This document shows, piece after piece, positions 1-7,157 of a stretch of DNA of 10,350 nt. The translations under genes and the position numbers were made by a program. The stretch's first letter is position 1, and the number at the start of each line of letters is the position of its first letter. The notes under the pieces are model-generated. The model was not told where the DNA came from. It made no database searches and was given only the letters and a program-made list of their open reading frames with translations. Origin of the DNA: Candidatus Onthocola stercoravium (lineage in GTDB: Bacteria; Bacillota_I; Bacilli_A; RF39; UBA660); contig DVHV01000177.1 in NCBI GenBank assembly GCA_018711775.1, positions 1 to 10,350 of the forward strand. The letters run 5' to 3'.

Positions 1-12
1 TGATTTTTTCTT

Positions 13-18
13 GTCAAC
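13..18 (-). promoter_or_regulatory. Possible -35 box of a promoter whose -10 lies outside the window
   Basis: Reading the minus strand, a perfect TTGACA lies 33 bases past the stop of the gene at 52-1047. With a 16-18 base spacer the -10 would fall beyond position 1, so it cannot be checked here. It probably drives the next gene to the left. A single hexamer in AT-rich DNA is weak evidence. The rest of positions 1-51 shows no clear terminator hairpin. Confidence 0.35.
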
Positions 19-51
19 TATTTTTTTCACCGAAACTCAAATAATATTTTT

Positions 52-1047
52 CTATCTAAATTTCTCCATTTTTAAAGCTTTTTCTTTATTTTCTTTGGAA
101 TAACCATGCAAAGCATCTGGAGTTTTTTCTAATAACAATTGATACATTTCATTATAAGCAGAATCTTTATTTTTTCCCCAGGCATTAATATTTCCTATCA
201 TATATTTTTGTTTATCACTTGTATATATACAAATGCTTCGATTAGTAACTACGCCATTACGACGATATTCATAAGGGTATAACCAAGAAATTGATTTAAG
301 TTCAATTATTTTCAAACCATCGTTATAACTGATTAAATAATTTTCAGTCAGATAAACTTTACAAATTTCATTATGAATCGTTGTGCTACTTTCTAATTCT
401 TCTTCAATTGTTTTTAAAGAACTTTGATATTTCGAAATACTTTTTTTAGTTTTAGTTTGTCTATTCATATAAACCATAATTAATATTAGTCCAACTACAG
501 TTATTACCCCAAAAACTATAGCAATATCAATAATTGTGTCCGTTTTAGTTACATAAGTATCAATTAAGTAAGGATAAATTAAATTATTAAAATTTTCTTC
601 AGTTATGTCAAGACCTTCACTATCTCGAAAATATTCGATAGCAAAATTTTTAATTTCATCAGGAATAAGTTCCGATTCTCCAACAATGGTAACAGATTCT
701 GGAGCAACAGCATCTGGATCTGTACTATAATTATAATCATGATTTTCTTTTAAACTTGCAAATGTATCATCATCTATTTTAGCAATGTAAGTGTAACCAT
801 CTTCCATCACAAAATAATATTTTTCTAAAGAGGAATCAGTTGTTAGAGTTGCAAAATAACTTGTCACAAGTTCTACATCTATTTTGGAAAAAACTCTTTC
901 TTCTGTTACTTCAGATAAATTGGTTGGTTGTTCTTGACTTATGAAATAACTTAATATTCCTCCTCCAAATAAACCAAATGTTACAATGATTATGCCAATT
1001 ATTAATATAAATTTTCTAGGCTTTGTCATTTTTTGTAAATCATTCAT
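52..1047 (-). CDS. Two-helix membrane protein with C-terminal DUF6709-like domain
   Basis: A 331-residue protein. A short basic N-terminus precedes membrane helix 1 (about residues 12-36), an acidic extracytoplasmic segment (37-169), helix 2 (170-194) and a cytoplasmic tail (195-331). The tail starts with a likely coiled stretch (about 205-222) and then a beta-rich block (230-290, with a Trp-Leu-Tyr-Pro-Tyr motif at 255-259). It ends with a Thr-Pro-Asp-Ala-Leu-His-Gly-Tyr-Ser-Lys-Glu-Asn stretch (309-320). That C-terminal pattern is what I remember of DUF6709 proteins of Bacillota, whose function is unknown; the assignment is from memory and needs a profile search. The ATG at 1047 has an AGAAGGTG ribosome binding site at 1053-1060. 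The gene lies 48 bases downstream of the sensor kinase, so it may be co-transcribed with it, but a good -10 box in that gap suggests its own promoter too. A role in envelope sensing or transporter support is inference. Confidence 0.85.
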   Translation of the reverse strand: MNDLQKMTKPRKFILIIGIIIVTFGLFGGGILSYFISQEQPTNLSEVTEERVFSKIDVELVTSYFATLTTDSSLEKYYFVMEDGYTYIAKIDDDTFASLKENHDYNYSTDPDAVAPESVTIVGESELIPDEIKNFAIEYFRDSEGLDITEENFNNLIYPYLIDTYVTKTDTIIDIAIVFGVITVVGLILIMVYMNRQTKTKKSISKYQSSLKTIEEELESSTTIHNEICKVYLTENYLISYNDGLKIIELKSISWLYPYEYRRNGVVTNRSICIYTSDKQKYMIGNINAWGKNKDSAYNEMYQLLLEKTPDALHGYSKENKEKALKMEKFR

Positions 1048-1066
1048 CTTTTCACCTTCTAATTAA

Positions 1067-1095
1067 ATTATACTTAAAAGCAATAGATAAGTAAA
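1067..1095 (-). promoter_or_regulatory. Predicted sigma-A-type promoter for the gene at 52-1047
   Basis: On the minus strand TTTACT (1095-1090, four of six matches to TTGACA) is followed after 17 bases by a perfect TATAAT (1072-1067). The start codon is 19 bases further on, so the mRNA leader would be only about a dozen bases and would begin close to the AGAAGGTG ribosome binding site. A 6-bp inverted repeat (1071-1076 with 1088-1093) overlaps both promoter boxes. Confidence 0.45.
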
Positions 1096-2292
1096 CTATT
1101 TATAATAACGAATTTTAAAAGTTGAACCAATATCAGGTGTTGAATCCACTTTAATTTTACCATTATCTTTATTTATTATCTCTTTAGCCAAACTCATACC
1201 AATACCAAAATTATTATTGCTACTATTTTCCCCTTTGTAAAATCTTTCAAACATTCTTCTTTTTTCCTCTTTACTCATACCCTTTCCTTCATCCTGAATT
1301 GTGATTTCTGTAAACATATTAGTTTCTTTAAAACTTACATAAATATTTTTGTTTTCAGAAGTATACTCTAAACAATTTTTTAAAATATTACTCAGGGCCT
1401 CAAATTCCCATTTATAGTCACCAGTAAATGTTACATTACTTGAACCATTTATATGGATTGTAATGTTTTTGACATCTCTTAGAGCATCAATATGTTTTAA
1501 AACATCTATACATAAATTTTTTACATTTATTTTTTCTTCTTTAAAAGTAATAACATTAGCATCAAAGCGAGATAATTTAAGCAAGACTATAATTAAATAA
1601 TTAATGCTATCTATTTGGGTTTTAATATCACTCAAAAACTCTTTTTGTAAAGATGCGGGAACATCTTCATCGCACAAATTATCCACAAGTAATGATATTG
1701 AAGTTAAAGGTGTTTTTAACTGATGAGAAATATTAGTTAGTGAATCTTTTAAATTTTGTTTATCAACCAACTCTTTTTCGGCTTTTTCTCTAAGCATTAT
1801 GGTAGTTGTATAAATTTCATTTTTTAATATTGACAATATTCCTTCACTATTCAAATCAATTTGTAAGTTGTAATTACCCCGATTTAATTCTTTTAAATAT
1901 TTAATTAAATTATTTAGTTCTCTTTTGTTTTTTAAATTGTATAAGTAAATACCTAATATTATAATTGCTCCGAAAATAACAATTATAATAATATTTATTA
2001 GCAATTGTTCGTGAAATTGGTTTTCCAATGATGCTAAAATGCTCAAATCTGAATCAGTAAATCCATAAGATGTAAGAATATCAGAATTATTTTCATAATC
2101 GGAACTATTTATTATTTCAATAACTTCACTTGTATCAATATTGGGATAATTTTCATCTATTAAATCGACAACATCAGATACAAATTCATTTGTAAGCTGT
2201 GAATAAGTTTGATATTCATAATAAGTAATAGCAATTGTTGTTACAAATAACACTATAAATGTAATCGTTATTATTATTTTACCATGTTTCAT
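1096..2292 (-). CDS. Sensor histidine kinase (two-component system)
   Basis: A 398-residue membrane kinase of the EnvZ/PhoR-like class. Helix 1 is about residues 5-24, an acidic extracytoplasmic domain spans 25-96 and helix 2 is 97-118. A linker (about 120-180, HAMP-like in position) leads to the dimerisation/phosphoacceptor helix with Ser-His-Gln-Leu-Lys-Thr-Pro and the predicted phosphorylated His190. The ATP-binding domain shows the N box (Asn302, Asn306), the G1 box Asp-Glu-Gly-Lys-Gly (334-338), the F box Phe-Glu-Arg-Phe (348-351) and the G2 box Gly-Ile-Gly (363-365), so it looks catalytically intact. The ectodomain of about 70 residues is much longer than the short loop of BceS-type intramembrane sensors, so it may bind a ligand directly. 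The ATG overlaps the regulator's stop as ATGA, implying translational coupling; GGGTGG lies just upstream. The stop is TAG at 1096-1098. The signal is unknown. Confidence 0.95.
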   Translation of the reverse strand: MKHGKIIITITFIVLFVTTIAITYYEYQTYSQLTNEFVSDVVDLIDENYPNIDTSEVIEIINSSDYENNSDILTSYGFTDSDLSILASLENQFHEQLLINIIIIVIFGAIIILGIYLYNLKNKRELNNLIKYLKELNRGNYNLQIDLNSEGILSILKNEIYTTTIMLREKAEKELVDKQNLKDSLTNISHQLKTPLTSISLLVDNLCDEDVPASLQKEFLSDIKTQIDSINYLIIVLLKLSRFDANVITFKEEKINVKNLCIDVLKHIDALRDVKNITIHINGSSNVTFTGDYKWEFEALSNILKNCLEYTSENKNIYVSFKETNMFTEITIQDEGKGMSKEEKRRMFERFYKGENSSNNNFGIGMSLAKEIINKDNGKIKVDSTPDIGSTFKIRYYK

Positions 2293-2936
2293 TTGTCCAC
2301 CCTATAACCAATACCCTTAATTGTCTTGATGATATTATCATTGCCTAACTTTTCTCTGATTCTTTTTATATAAACGGTTAAAGTATTATCTTCTACAAAT
2401 TTACCAGATATATCCCAAATACGATCAATCAAAATTTCACGGGTAACTATTCTATTTAAATTTTGGAAAAGTAAAAGTAAAATACGATATTCTAGACTAG
2501 TTAGAGTTATTTCTTCGCCATTAACAAATACTCTACCTGCTTCAGTATCAATTGTAACATTTTCTACAGTAATAAGTTCATTATCCTTATTTCTTTTTAA
2601 TATTTTATTAATACGAGATAATAATTCTTTAGAACGAAACGGTTTAATTATATAGTCTTCTACTCCAGAATCTAGTGATGTTGATATTATATCTTCATCA
2701 TCCTTGGCAGTTAGTATCAATGTGGTTTTATCCTTTAAGTTTTCTTCATAAAATTTTAGGCCATCACCATCTGGTAACATTAAGTCAAGAATTATTAAAT
2801 CATATTTGTTACTTATTAACTCTTTTGCTTCTTTTAAAGATTTAGCAACAGTTACTTTAAAATTATGTGATTCTAATAAATATTTAATTCCTTTAATTAT
2901 ATAATCATTATCTTCGATAAGTAAAATGTTATACAT
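2289..2936 (-). CDS. OmpR/PhoB-family response regulator
   Basis: A 215-residue DNA-binding regulator of normal family length. The receiver domain (1-112) has the acidic pocket Glu8/Asp9, phosphoacceptor Asp51, switch Thr76 and Lys98 followed by Pro-Phe. A short linker leads to the winged-helix effector domain (about 120-215), with a Thr-Ser-Leu-Glu-Tyr-Arg-Ile-Leu helix (146-153), a recognition-helix region containing Asn-Thr-Leu-Thr-Val-Tyr-Ile-Lys-Arg-Ile-Arg-Glu-Lys (184-196) and the C-terminal hairpin Gly-Ile-Gly-Tyr-Arg-Val (208-213). It is the cognate partner of the kinase that overlaps its 3' end. The ATG at 2936 is preceded by GGTGAT. A terminator and an extended -10 box upstream suggest that the pair is transcribed separately from the transporter genes. 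The likely target is the transporter promoter near 6294-6309. The closest familiar analogue is VncR-type regulators, but I would not give it that name. Confidence 0.95.
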   Translation of the reverse strand: MYNILLIEDNDYIIKGIKYLLESHNFKVTVAKSLKEAKELISNKYDLIILDLMLPDGDGLKFYEENLKDKTTLILTAKDDEDIISTSLDSGVEDYIIKPFRSKELLSRINKILKRNKDNELITVENVTIDTEAGRVFVNGEEITLTSLEYRILLLLFQNLNRIVTREILIDRIWDISGKFVEDNTLTVYIKRIREKLGNDNIIKTIKGIGYRVDK

Positions 2937-2954
2937 AAAATAATCACCAACATT

Positions 2955-2963
2955 ATTTTAGCA
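2955..2963 (-). promoter_or_regulatory. Predicted extended -10 promoter of the regulator-kinase operon
   Basis: The minus strand reads TGCTAAAAT at 2963-2955, a TG-n extended -10 with a five-of-six hexamer, ending 18 bases before the regulator's ATG. No convincing -35 is present, as is common for extended -10 promoters. Its place directly behind the terminator at 2970-2998 supports it as the start of a new transcription unit. Confidence 0.45.
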
Positions 2964-2969
2964 AATATA

Positions 2970-2998
2970 ATAGAAAAAATCATCCGCAGATGATTTTA
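2970..2998 (-). terminator. Rho-independent terminator after the ABC permease
   Basis: A perfect 9-bp stem (2976-2984 with 2989-2997) closes a four-base loop. On the minus-strand RNA the loop is C(UGCG)G, which fits the very stable UNCG tetraloop class, and the second arm runs into a U-rich tail. The first arm contains most of the permease stop codon TAA (2998-2996). It would end the ATPase-permease transcript before the regulator gene. Confidence 0.75.
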
Positions 2999-5575
2999 AA
3001 TGTTATCATTTCTGATAGTATCGATAATATTTTGTTTATTAATCTTTTTAATAGATACATGCATGATTATAGTTATGAGTAAGAAAACAACAACAATAGA
3101 AATTAATATTGCTTGCCATGGAAGCATGTATCCTAAATCATTTCCAACTTCAAAAGCTTTATAGATTGCAAATGATCCAAGAAGTCCTAAAGGTATACCA
3201 ATAAGTAGAGATTTTGTGCCATAGAATATACTTTCTAAATGAATCATTCGATTAAATTCGCGTTTTGTCATACCAATGGATTTTAACATAGCAAATTCTT
3301 TGCTTCTTAAATTCATGTTAGTAGTTATTGTATTAAATATGTTAGTAATACCTATTAAACTGATGACAATTATAAAGCCATATAGGAATATTGCCACTAG
3401 TAATAGCATCGACTTTTGGGCATTTACTTCTTCTTCAACATTATATAAATAGTATTCATAATCAGTATTTTCTAGATAATCATTAATATCACTTTCTAAT
3501 TTAGCAGTATCACTACTATTTATGTATAAAGCATCATAATCATAGTCGAAATTATCCATCATGGAATCAGATACAATTAAGTAGCCACTGGATGAATAAT
3601 TACCTTCTAAGCCCATAGGTCTTTTATCTGTCCTTTTTACTATATTTATTTGATATGAATTACCATTTTCAAATTTACCTTTTATAGTATCGCCTTCAGA
3701 GACATTGTAGACATTATAGTGTTCATAATGGTCATTACTGTAATAAGAGAAATCATCAATTATTATTCCACCATTTTGGTAATCATTTATATTGCCATCG
3801 AAAGATTCAACATATCTTTTATACTCAGCATCTCCAAGAGAAATTATTTGTAAATAAGATAATGTATCATCTTGGTATTCTTCCTTTTCTTCCCCATAGT
3901 AATTATAGAATCCTTCATCAGTCATGTATTCTTTCATATCGATTTCTAGTAAAGTACTACGTTGTAAAGAATAATTGTTTATGTTATTTAGAGCTAAAAT
4001 TTCATCATAAGAAGACTTAATTGCATCATCAGTTACAGTATCTGCTTCAGTTGCTTTAGGGTAAATAGATACTTGTATGTTATATGCGATATCTTTGTAA
4101 TATTGACCTGCTACACCAAAGCCATAATTTAGGAATGATGATAAAGCAATAAACACAGAAATACTTACTACTAGAGATATGACTGTTGTCCGATATTTCT
4201 TACGACTTCGTTTTAAGTTCTTGTAAGCAATTTCACCACCGATGCCAAAAACCTTATTAATTATTTTAGGAGTCTTTAACTTCTTAGGATTAATCTTTAT
4301 TTCATTATTGTTACGAATTGCTTCAATCGGAGAAATTTTACTAGATTTACGAGCAGCACTTATAACAGATAAGTAAATCGTGACAATTGCTAAGATAGCA
4401 CTTAAAAGAATTGGTAAAATTGGTACACTAAATATAAATTTAGTCTCTTCGATAAAATCAGGTAATAAAATGTTAATAACGTAGCATAAAACAAAATCTG
4501 CAAATATTCCACATAGAATACCGATTGGGATACCTATTATACCAAGGATAAATCCTTCATATAAAACATTTTTCTTTATTTGTTTACTTGTTGCACCAAT
4601 ACTTGCAAGCATACCATATTGTTTAGTTTTTTCAGTTATAGAAATATTAAAACTATTACGGATAACAAAAACACTAGTAAGGATAATTATGGCAATTACA
4701 ACTCCAGCAACGGCATAAAGCATATCTTGATTAGAACCACTTAATCCAACACCTTGCCAACGAAGTAGATCAGCATTTAAAGTGTAGCCATAATCTTTTA
4801 AATCATTACTATTGGCTAATGTATTTAGAAAATCTTCATAATAACCGGGATCTTTAAATAATAAAGAAACATCATATGAATTACTTGTTAAAGTATCAGT
4901 ATAAGTAATTACTGTATAACCTGGAGCATTGTAGGCTTCAACATTATAATCTAATCTTTCCATGATACCTACAACGGTATATTCTTTAGTGTATTTATAA
5001 TCTAGAGTCTCATTACAATCATCTATTTCATTATACCCTTCTTCATAAACAAAGTAAGGATTATTTTGCGTCATTATTGAGCCATCGCTACAAACACGAT
5101 TTCCTATATCTAAAGATATTCTGTCTCCGATATTTATATCTACTTCAGCATTATCGATGATACTTTTAGAAATTACTATTTCAGAAGCATTTTTGGGAAG
5201 TCTTCCATCTTCCAAGTTAATTTTGGTATTAGCAAATGCTTCTTTAGTGTATCCAATGATATAAATATATGGTTTATATGGATTTTTGCTACCTTCAAGA
5301 GGAGCATATCCCAAGTTTTCTACTAAATACATTAATTCGACATGCCGATTATTTTCAAAATATTTTAGATCATCTGTAGCAACTGATTCTATTGTTATAT
5401 GCCTATTTCCATTATTTTCTTTAGCATTTTCAACTAATGTTGCTTGCAAGCTACTAACCATTCCCGCAACAGCACAGATAAGAGCAGTTGATAAAATAAT
5501 ACCAATTATTGTTACAATAGTTCTTTTTTTATTTAATTTTAAATTGCGTAAAGTTAATTTATTTAAAATTTTCAT
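2996..5575 (-). CDS. ABC transporter permease with two FtsX domains (MacB superfamily)
   Basis: An 859-residue permease. Predicted membrane helices lie near 18-40, 285-306, 342-366, 385-408, 462-485, 723-745, 783-805 and 820-842. Two large extracytoplasmic domains (about 41-284 and 486-722) follow the first helix of each half. Each half carries the FtsX signature: Tyr-Gly-Met-Leu-Ala-Ser-Ile-Gly-Ala-Thr (320-329) and Phe-Ala-Met-Leu-Lys-Ser-Ile-Gly-Met-Thr (761-770). The halves look like a tandem duplication, so one chain can form the whole channel. MacB-family members act by mechanotransmission in peptide, antibiotic or lipid handling rather than classical import. The first ectodomain has two cysteines, Cys162 and Cys187. 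The ATG at 5575 lies 2 bases after the ATPase stop, with AAGGAA as ribosome binding site inside the ATPase end. The substrate is unknown. Confidence 0.93.
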   Translation of the reverse strand: MKILNKLTLRNLKLNKKRTIVTIIGIILSTALICAVAGMVSSLQATLVENAKENNGNRHITIESVATDDLKYFENNRHVELMYLVENLGYAPLEGSKNPYKPYIYIIGYTKEAFANTKINLEDGRLPKNASEIVISKSIIDNAEVDINIGDRISLDIGNRVCSDGSIMTQNNPYFVYEEGYNEIDDCNETLDYKYTKEYTVVGIMERLDYNVEAYNAPGYTVITYTDTLTSNSYDVSLLFKDPGYYEDFLNTLANSNDLKDYGYTLNADLLRWQGVGLSGSNQDMLYAVAGVVIAIIILTSVFVIRNSFNISITEKTKQYGMLASIGATSKQIKKNVLYEGFILGIIGIPIGILCGIFADFVLCYVINILLPDFIEETKFIFSVPILPILLSAILAIVTIYLSVISAARKSSKISPIEAIRNNNEIKINPKKLKTPKIINKVFGIGGEIAYKNLKRSRKKYRTTVISLVVSISVFIALSSFLNYGFGVAGQYYKDIAYNIQVSIYPKATEADTVTDDAIKSSYDEILALNNINNYSLQRSTLLEIDMKEYMTDEGFYNYYGEEKEEYQDDTLSYLQIISLGDAEYKRYVESFDGNINDYQNGGIIIDDFSYYSNDHYEHYNVYNVSEGDTIKGKFENGNSYQINIVKRTDKRPMGLEGNYSSSGYLIVSDSMMDNFDYDYDALYINSSDTAKLESDINDYLENTDYEYYLYNVEEEVNAQKSMLLLVAIFLYGFIIVISLIGITNIFNTITTNMNLRSKEFAMLKSIGMTKREFNRMIHLESIFYGTKSLLIGIPLGLLGSFAIYKAFEVGNDLGYMLPWQAILISIVVVFLLITIIMHVSIKKINKQNIIDTIRNDNI

Positions 5576-5577
5576 GG

Positions 5578-6255
5578 TTAGTTCCTTACATCACTAATTA
5601 TCTTACCATCTTCGATAGTAATGATACGATTAGCACTTGAGGCTATCTCTAAATCATGAGTTATAACAATAATTGTTTGATTATATTTTTGGTTAGATTT
5701 TTTTAGTAAAGCAATTATTTCATCACTGGCTTTAGAGTCCAAATTACCTGTTGGTTCATCCGCTAAAACTAAAGCAGGATTATTAATTATAGCTCTACCA
5801 ATTGAAACCCTTTGTTGTTGGCCACCAGAAAGTTCATTTGGTAAATGTTTTTTACGATTTTCTAAACCTAAAGTTTCAAGTAAATCATTCAAATGTTTTT
5901 TATCAACTTCTGCTCCATCTAATTTAGCAGGAAGGGTAATATTTTCTTCAACATCTAATATAGGTATCAAATTATAAAATTGATAGATTAACCCTACTTG
6001 TCTTCTTCTAAAAATGGCTAGAGCATCATTATCCATGGCATAAATATCAACACCATCAATAAACACTTTACCTTTAGTAGGTCTATCTACTCCACCAAGT
6101 AAATGCAAAAGTGTCGATTTACCAGAACCAGAAGCTCCAACAATAGCAACAAAATCTCCTTTTTCAACACTAAACGAAATATCATCTACGGCTTTAATTT
6201 TAGTTTCACCTTTACCATAGACTTTCGATAAATTTTCAACTTTTAAAATTTCCAT
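5578..6255 (-). CDS. ABC transporter ATPase, MacB/LolD type
   Basis: A 225-residue cytoplasmic ATPase of usual length that powers the FtsX permease encoded immediately downstream. All nucleotide-binding motifs are intact: Walker A Gly-Ala-Ser-Gly-Ser-Gly-Lys-Ser-Thr (40-48), Q-loop Gln92 in Tyr-Gln-Phe-Tyr-Asn-Leu, signature Leu-Ser-Gly-Gly-Gln (142-146), Walker B ending Asp166-Glu167, D-loop Asn-Leu-Asp-Ser (171-174) and switch His200. The Phe-Tyr-Asn-Leu after the Q-loop and the short chain are typical of the MacB/LolD/FtsE group. The ATG at 6255 has an AAAGGAC ribosome binding site (about 6262-6268). It is the first gene of the two-gene transporter unit. The upstream gene (6321-7073) lies 65 bases away on the same strand without a clear terminator between, so read-through from it is possible. 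Confidence 0.96.
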   Translation of the reverse strand: MEILKVENLSKVYGKGETKIKAVDDISFSVEKGDFVAIVGASGSGKSTLLHLLGGVDRPTKGKVFIDGVDIYAMDNDALAIFRRRQVGLIYQFYNLIPILDVEENITLPAKLDGAEVDKKHLNDLLETLGLENRKKHLPNELSGGQQQRVSIGRAIINNPALVLADEPTGNLDSKASDEIIALLKKSNQKYNQTIIVITHDLEIASSANRIITIEDGKIISDVRN

Positions 6256-6276
6256 CTAATCAGTCCTTTCAATACC

Positions 6277-6282
6277 AGTATA
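6277..6282 (-). promoter_or_regulatory. Predicted -10 box of the ABC transporter operon
   Basis: The minus strand reads TATACT, five of six matches to TATAAT, ending 21 bases before the ATPase ATG. The -35 region is poor (TTTAAT at 6304-6299 with a 16-base spacer), which is what an activator-dependent promoter often looks like. The direct repeat at 6294-6309 covers this weak -35. Confidence 0.35.
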
Positions 6283-6293
6283 TTTTTTAAAAG

Positions 6294-6309
6294 TGACTAT
6301 TAAATGACA
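6294..6309. promoter_or_regulatory. Candidate response-regulator operator: TGACT-N6-TGACA direct repeat
   Basis: On the plus strand TGACT (6294-6298), six bases, then TGACA (6305-6309), giving a direct repeat of TGAC with an 11-base period. OmpR/PhoB-family dimers bind head-to-tail half-sites spaced about one helical turn apart, usually overlapping or just upstream of the -35, and this pair lies exactly there for the transporter promoter. Two four-base matches are weak statistically, so this is a testable candidate only. Confidence 0.35.
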
Positions 6310-6320
6310 TTTACAATATT

Positions 6321-7073
6321 TTAAATATAATTTTCAATATCTGTTGTAAATTCCATATTATTTATTATATCTAATAAACGGTTATATTCTTCAACAAGTT
6401 CATCAGTATCGAAGTATATATATTCTTCATCCATTGTCCAATATGCAGAGTTATCACTTAAAAAAGTAAAATATTCAGTATAAGCATTAAGCATAGAAAT
6501 GCCATAATCAATACTACTATCAATATCCTTTTTACTTTCATCAATTATATCATGGTCAATCATAGAGTTTTTATAATAATCTAAATAATAATATTCTAAA
6601 TCATAATTTTGAGCATATGACATTATTTTATCTTCATCAAATAAAGCATTTAAATTATTTCCAATATCTTCTAAATTAATACGGGCTTCAGCAATTATTT
6701 TTTTAGAATTTTCAAAATATGGAGCATCTTCATCGAAATTATATAAATTTATAACCATATTAAGTTGGGAATTATTATAAACGTCTTCTAATCTACGACA
6801 TTCAAATAACAAATCACGAAGATATTCTTTAATAGCCATTTCAATATCTAAATAATCGCCATCAGATACATAGCTATTTAATTTAATGTCAATTGTATTA
6901 TCAGTTATTCCATTTGTATCAATTAAATATTCTATTTGAGCAAATTCATTATCTAATTTCTTTTCAGTAACTATTCCTTGATAGACATTTACTCCAACAA
7001 GTACTATAAAAATCATTAGTAATGCATAACCAGCCATTAAAATACCTATAAATGCTTTGTTTGTTCTTTTCAT
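6321..7073 (-). CDS. Membrane-anchored acidic extracytoplasmic protein, unknown family
   Basis: A 250-residue protein that I do not recognise. Residues 1-7 are basic (Lys-Arg-Thr-Asn-Lys), followed by one membrane helix (about 8-30) without a lipobox cysteine or clear signal-peptidase site, so it is probably an N-terminally anchored protein facing outward. Residues 31-250 are very acidic and look mostly alpha-helical, with many Asn, Asp, Glu and Tyr residues, perhaps a long four-helix bundle; a Tyr-rich patch lies near 157-167. The only Cys is residue 92. The ATG at 7073 is preceded by GGTGAT and by an extended -10 box. It lies upstream of the ABC transporter on the same strand with no obvious terminator between, so a role as accessory or ligand-binding partner of the transporter or kinase is possible, but this is inference from context. 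Confidence 0.85.
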   Translation of the reverse strand: MKRTNKAFIGILMAGYALLMIFIVLVGVNVYQGIVTEKKLDNEFAQIEYLIDTNGITDNTIDIKLNSYVSDGDYLDIEMAIKEYLRDLLFECRRLEDVYNNSQLNMVINLYNFDEDAPYFENSKKIIAEARINLEDIGNNLNALFDEDKIMSYAQNYDLEYYYLDYYKNSMIDHDIIDESKKDIDSSIDYGISMLNAYTEYFTFLSDNSAYWTMDEEYIYFDTDELVEEYNRLLDIINNMEFTTDIENYI

Positions 7074-7091
7074 TAAATCACCTATGATTAG

Positions 7092-7100
7092 ATTATACCA
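7092..7100 (-). promoter_or_regulatory. Extended -10 promoter for the gene at 6321-7073
   Basis: The minus strand reads TGGTATAAT at 7100-7092: a perfect TATAAT with a TG-n extension, ending 18 bases before the ATG. A weak TTTATA (7119-7114) sits at a 16-base spacing. The GGTGAT ribosome binding site (7077-7082) follows within a few bases of the predicted transcript start. Confidence 0.55.
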
Positions 7101-7157
7101 AAAAATTACAGATTATAAAATAAATATTTGCCAATAATATTAGTGGGAGGTAAAGTT

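Noticed and set aside
5286..5597. A 103-codon plus-strand open frame opposite the permease start
   Set aside because: It lies antisense to the well-supported permease and the ATPase 3' end, has no convincing ribosome binding site and its product matches nothing; it is a shadow of the real gene.
2996..6255. Naming the transporter as a bacitracin (Bce) or lipoprotein-release (Lol) system
   Set aside because: The double-FtsX layout with two large ectodomains differs from the single-ectodomain BceB plan, and Lol complexes belong to outer-membrane bacteria; only the MacB superfamily is supported.
7128..7157. Upstream extension of the first CotF-like gene from a TTG
   Set aside because: The GGGAGGT ribosome binding site lies inside this extension and is spaced correctly for the ATG at 7158.
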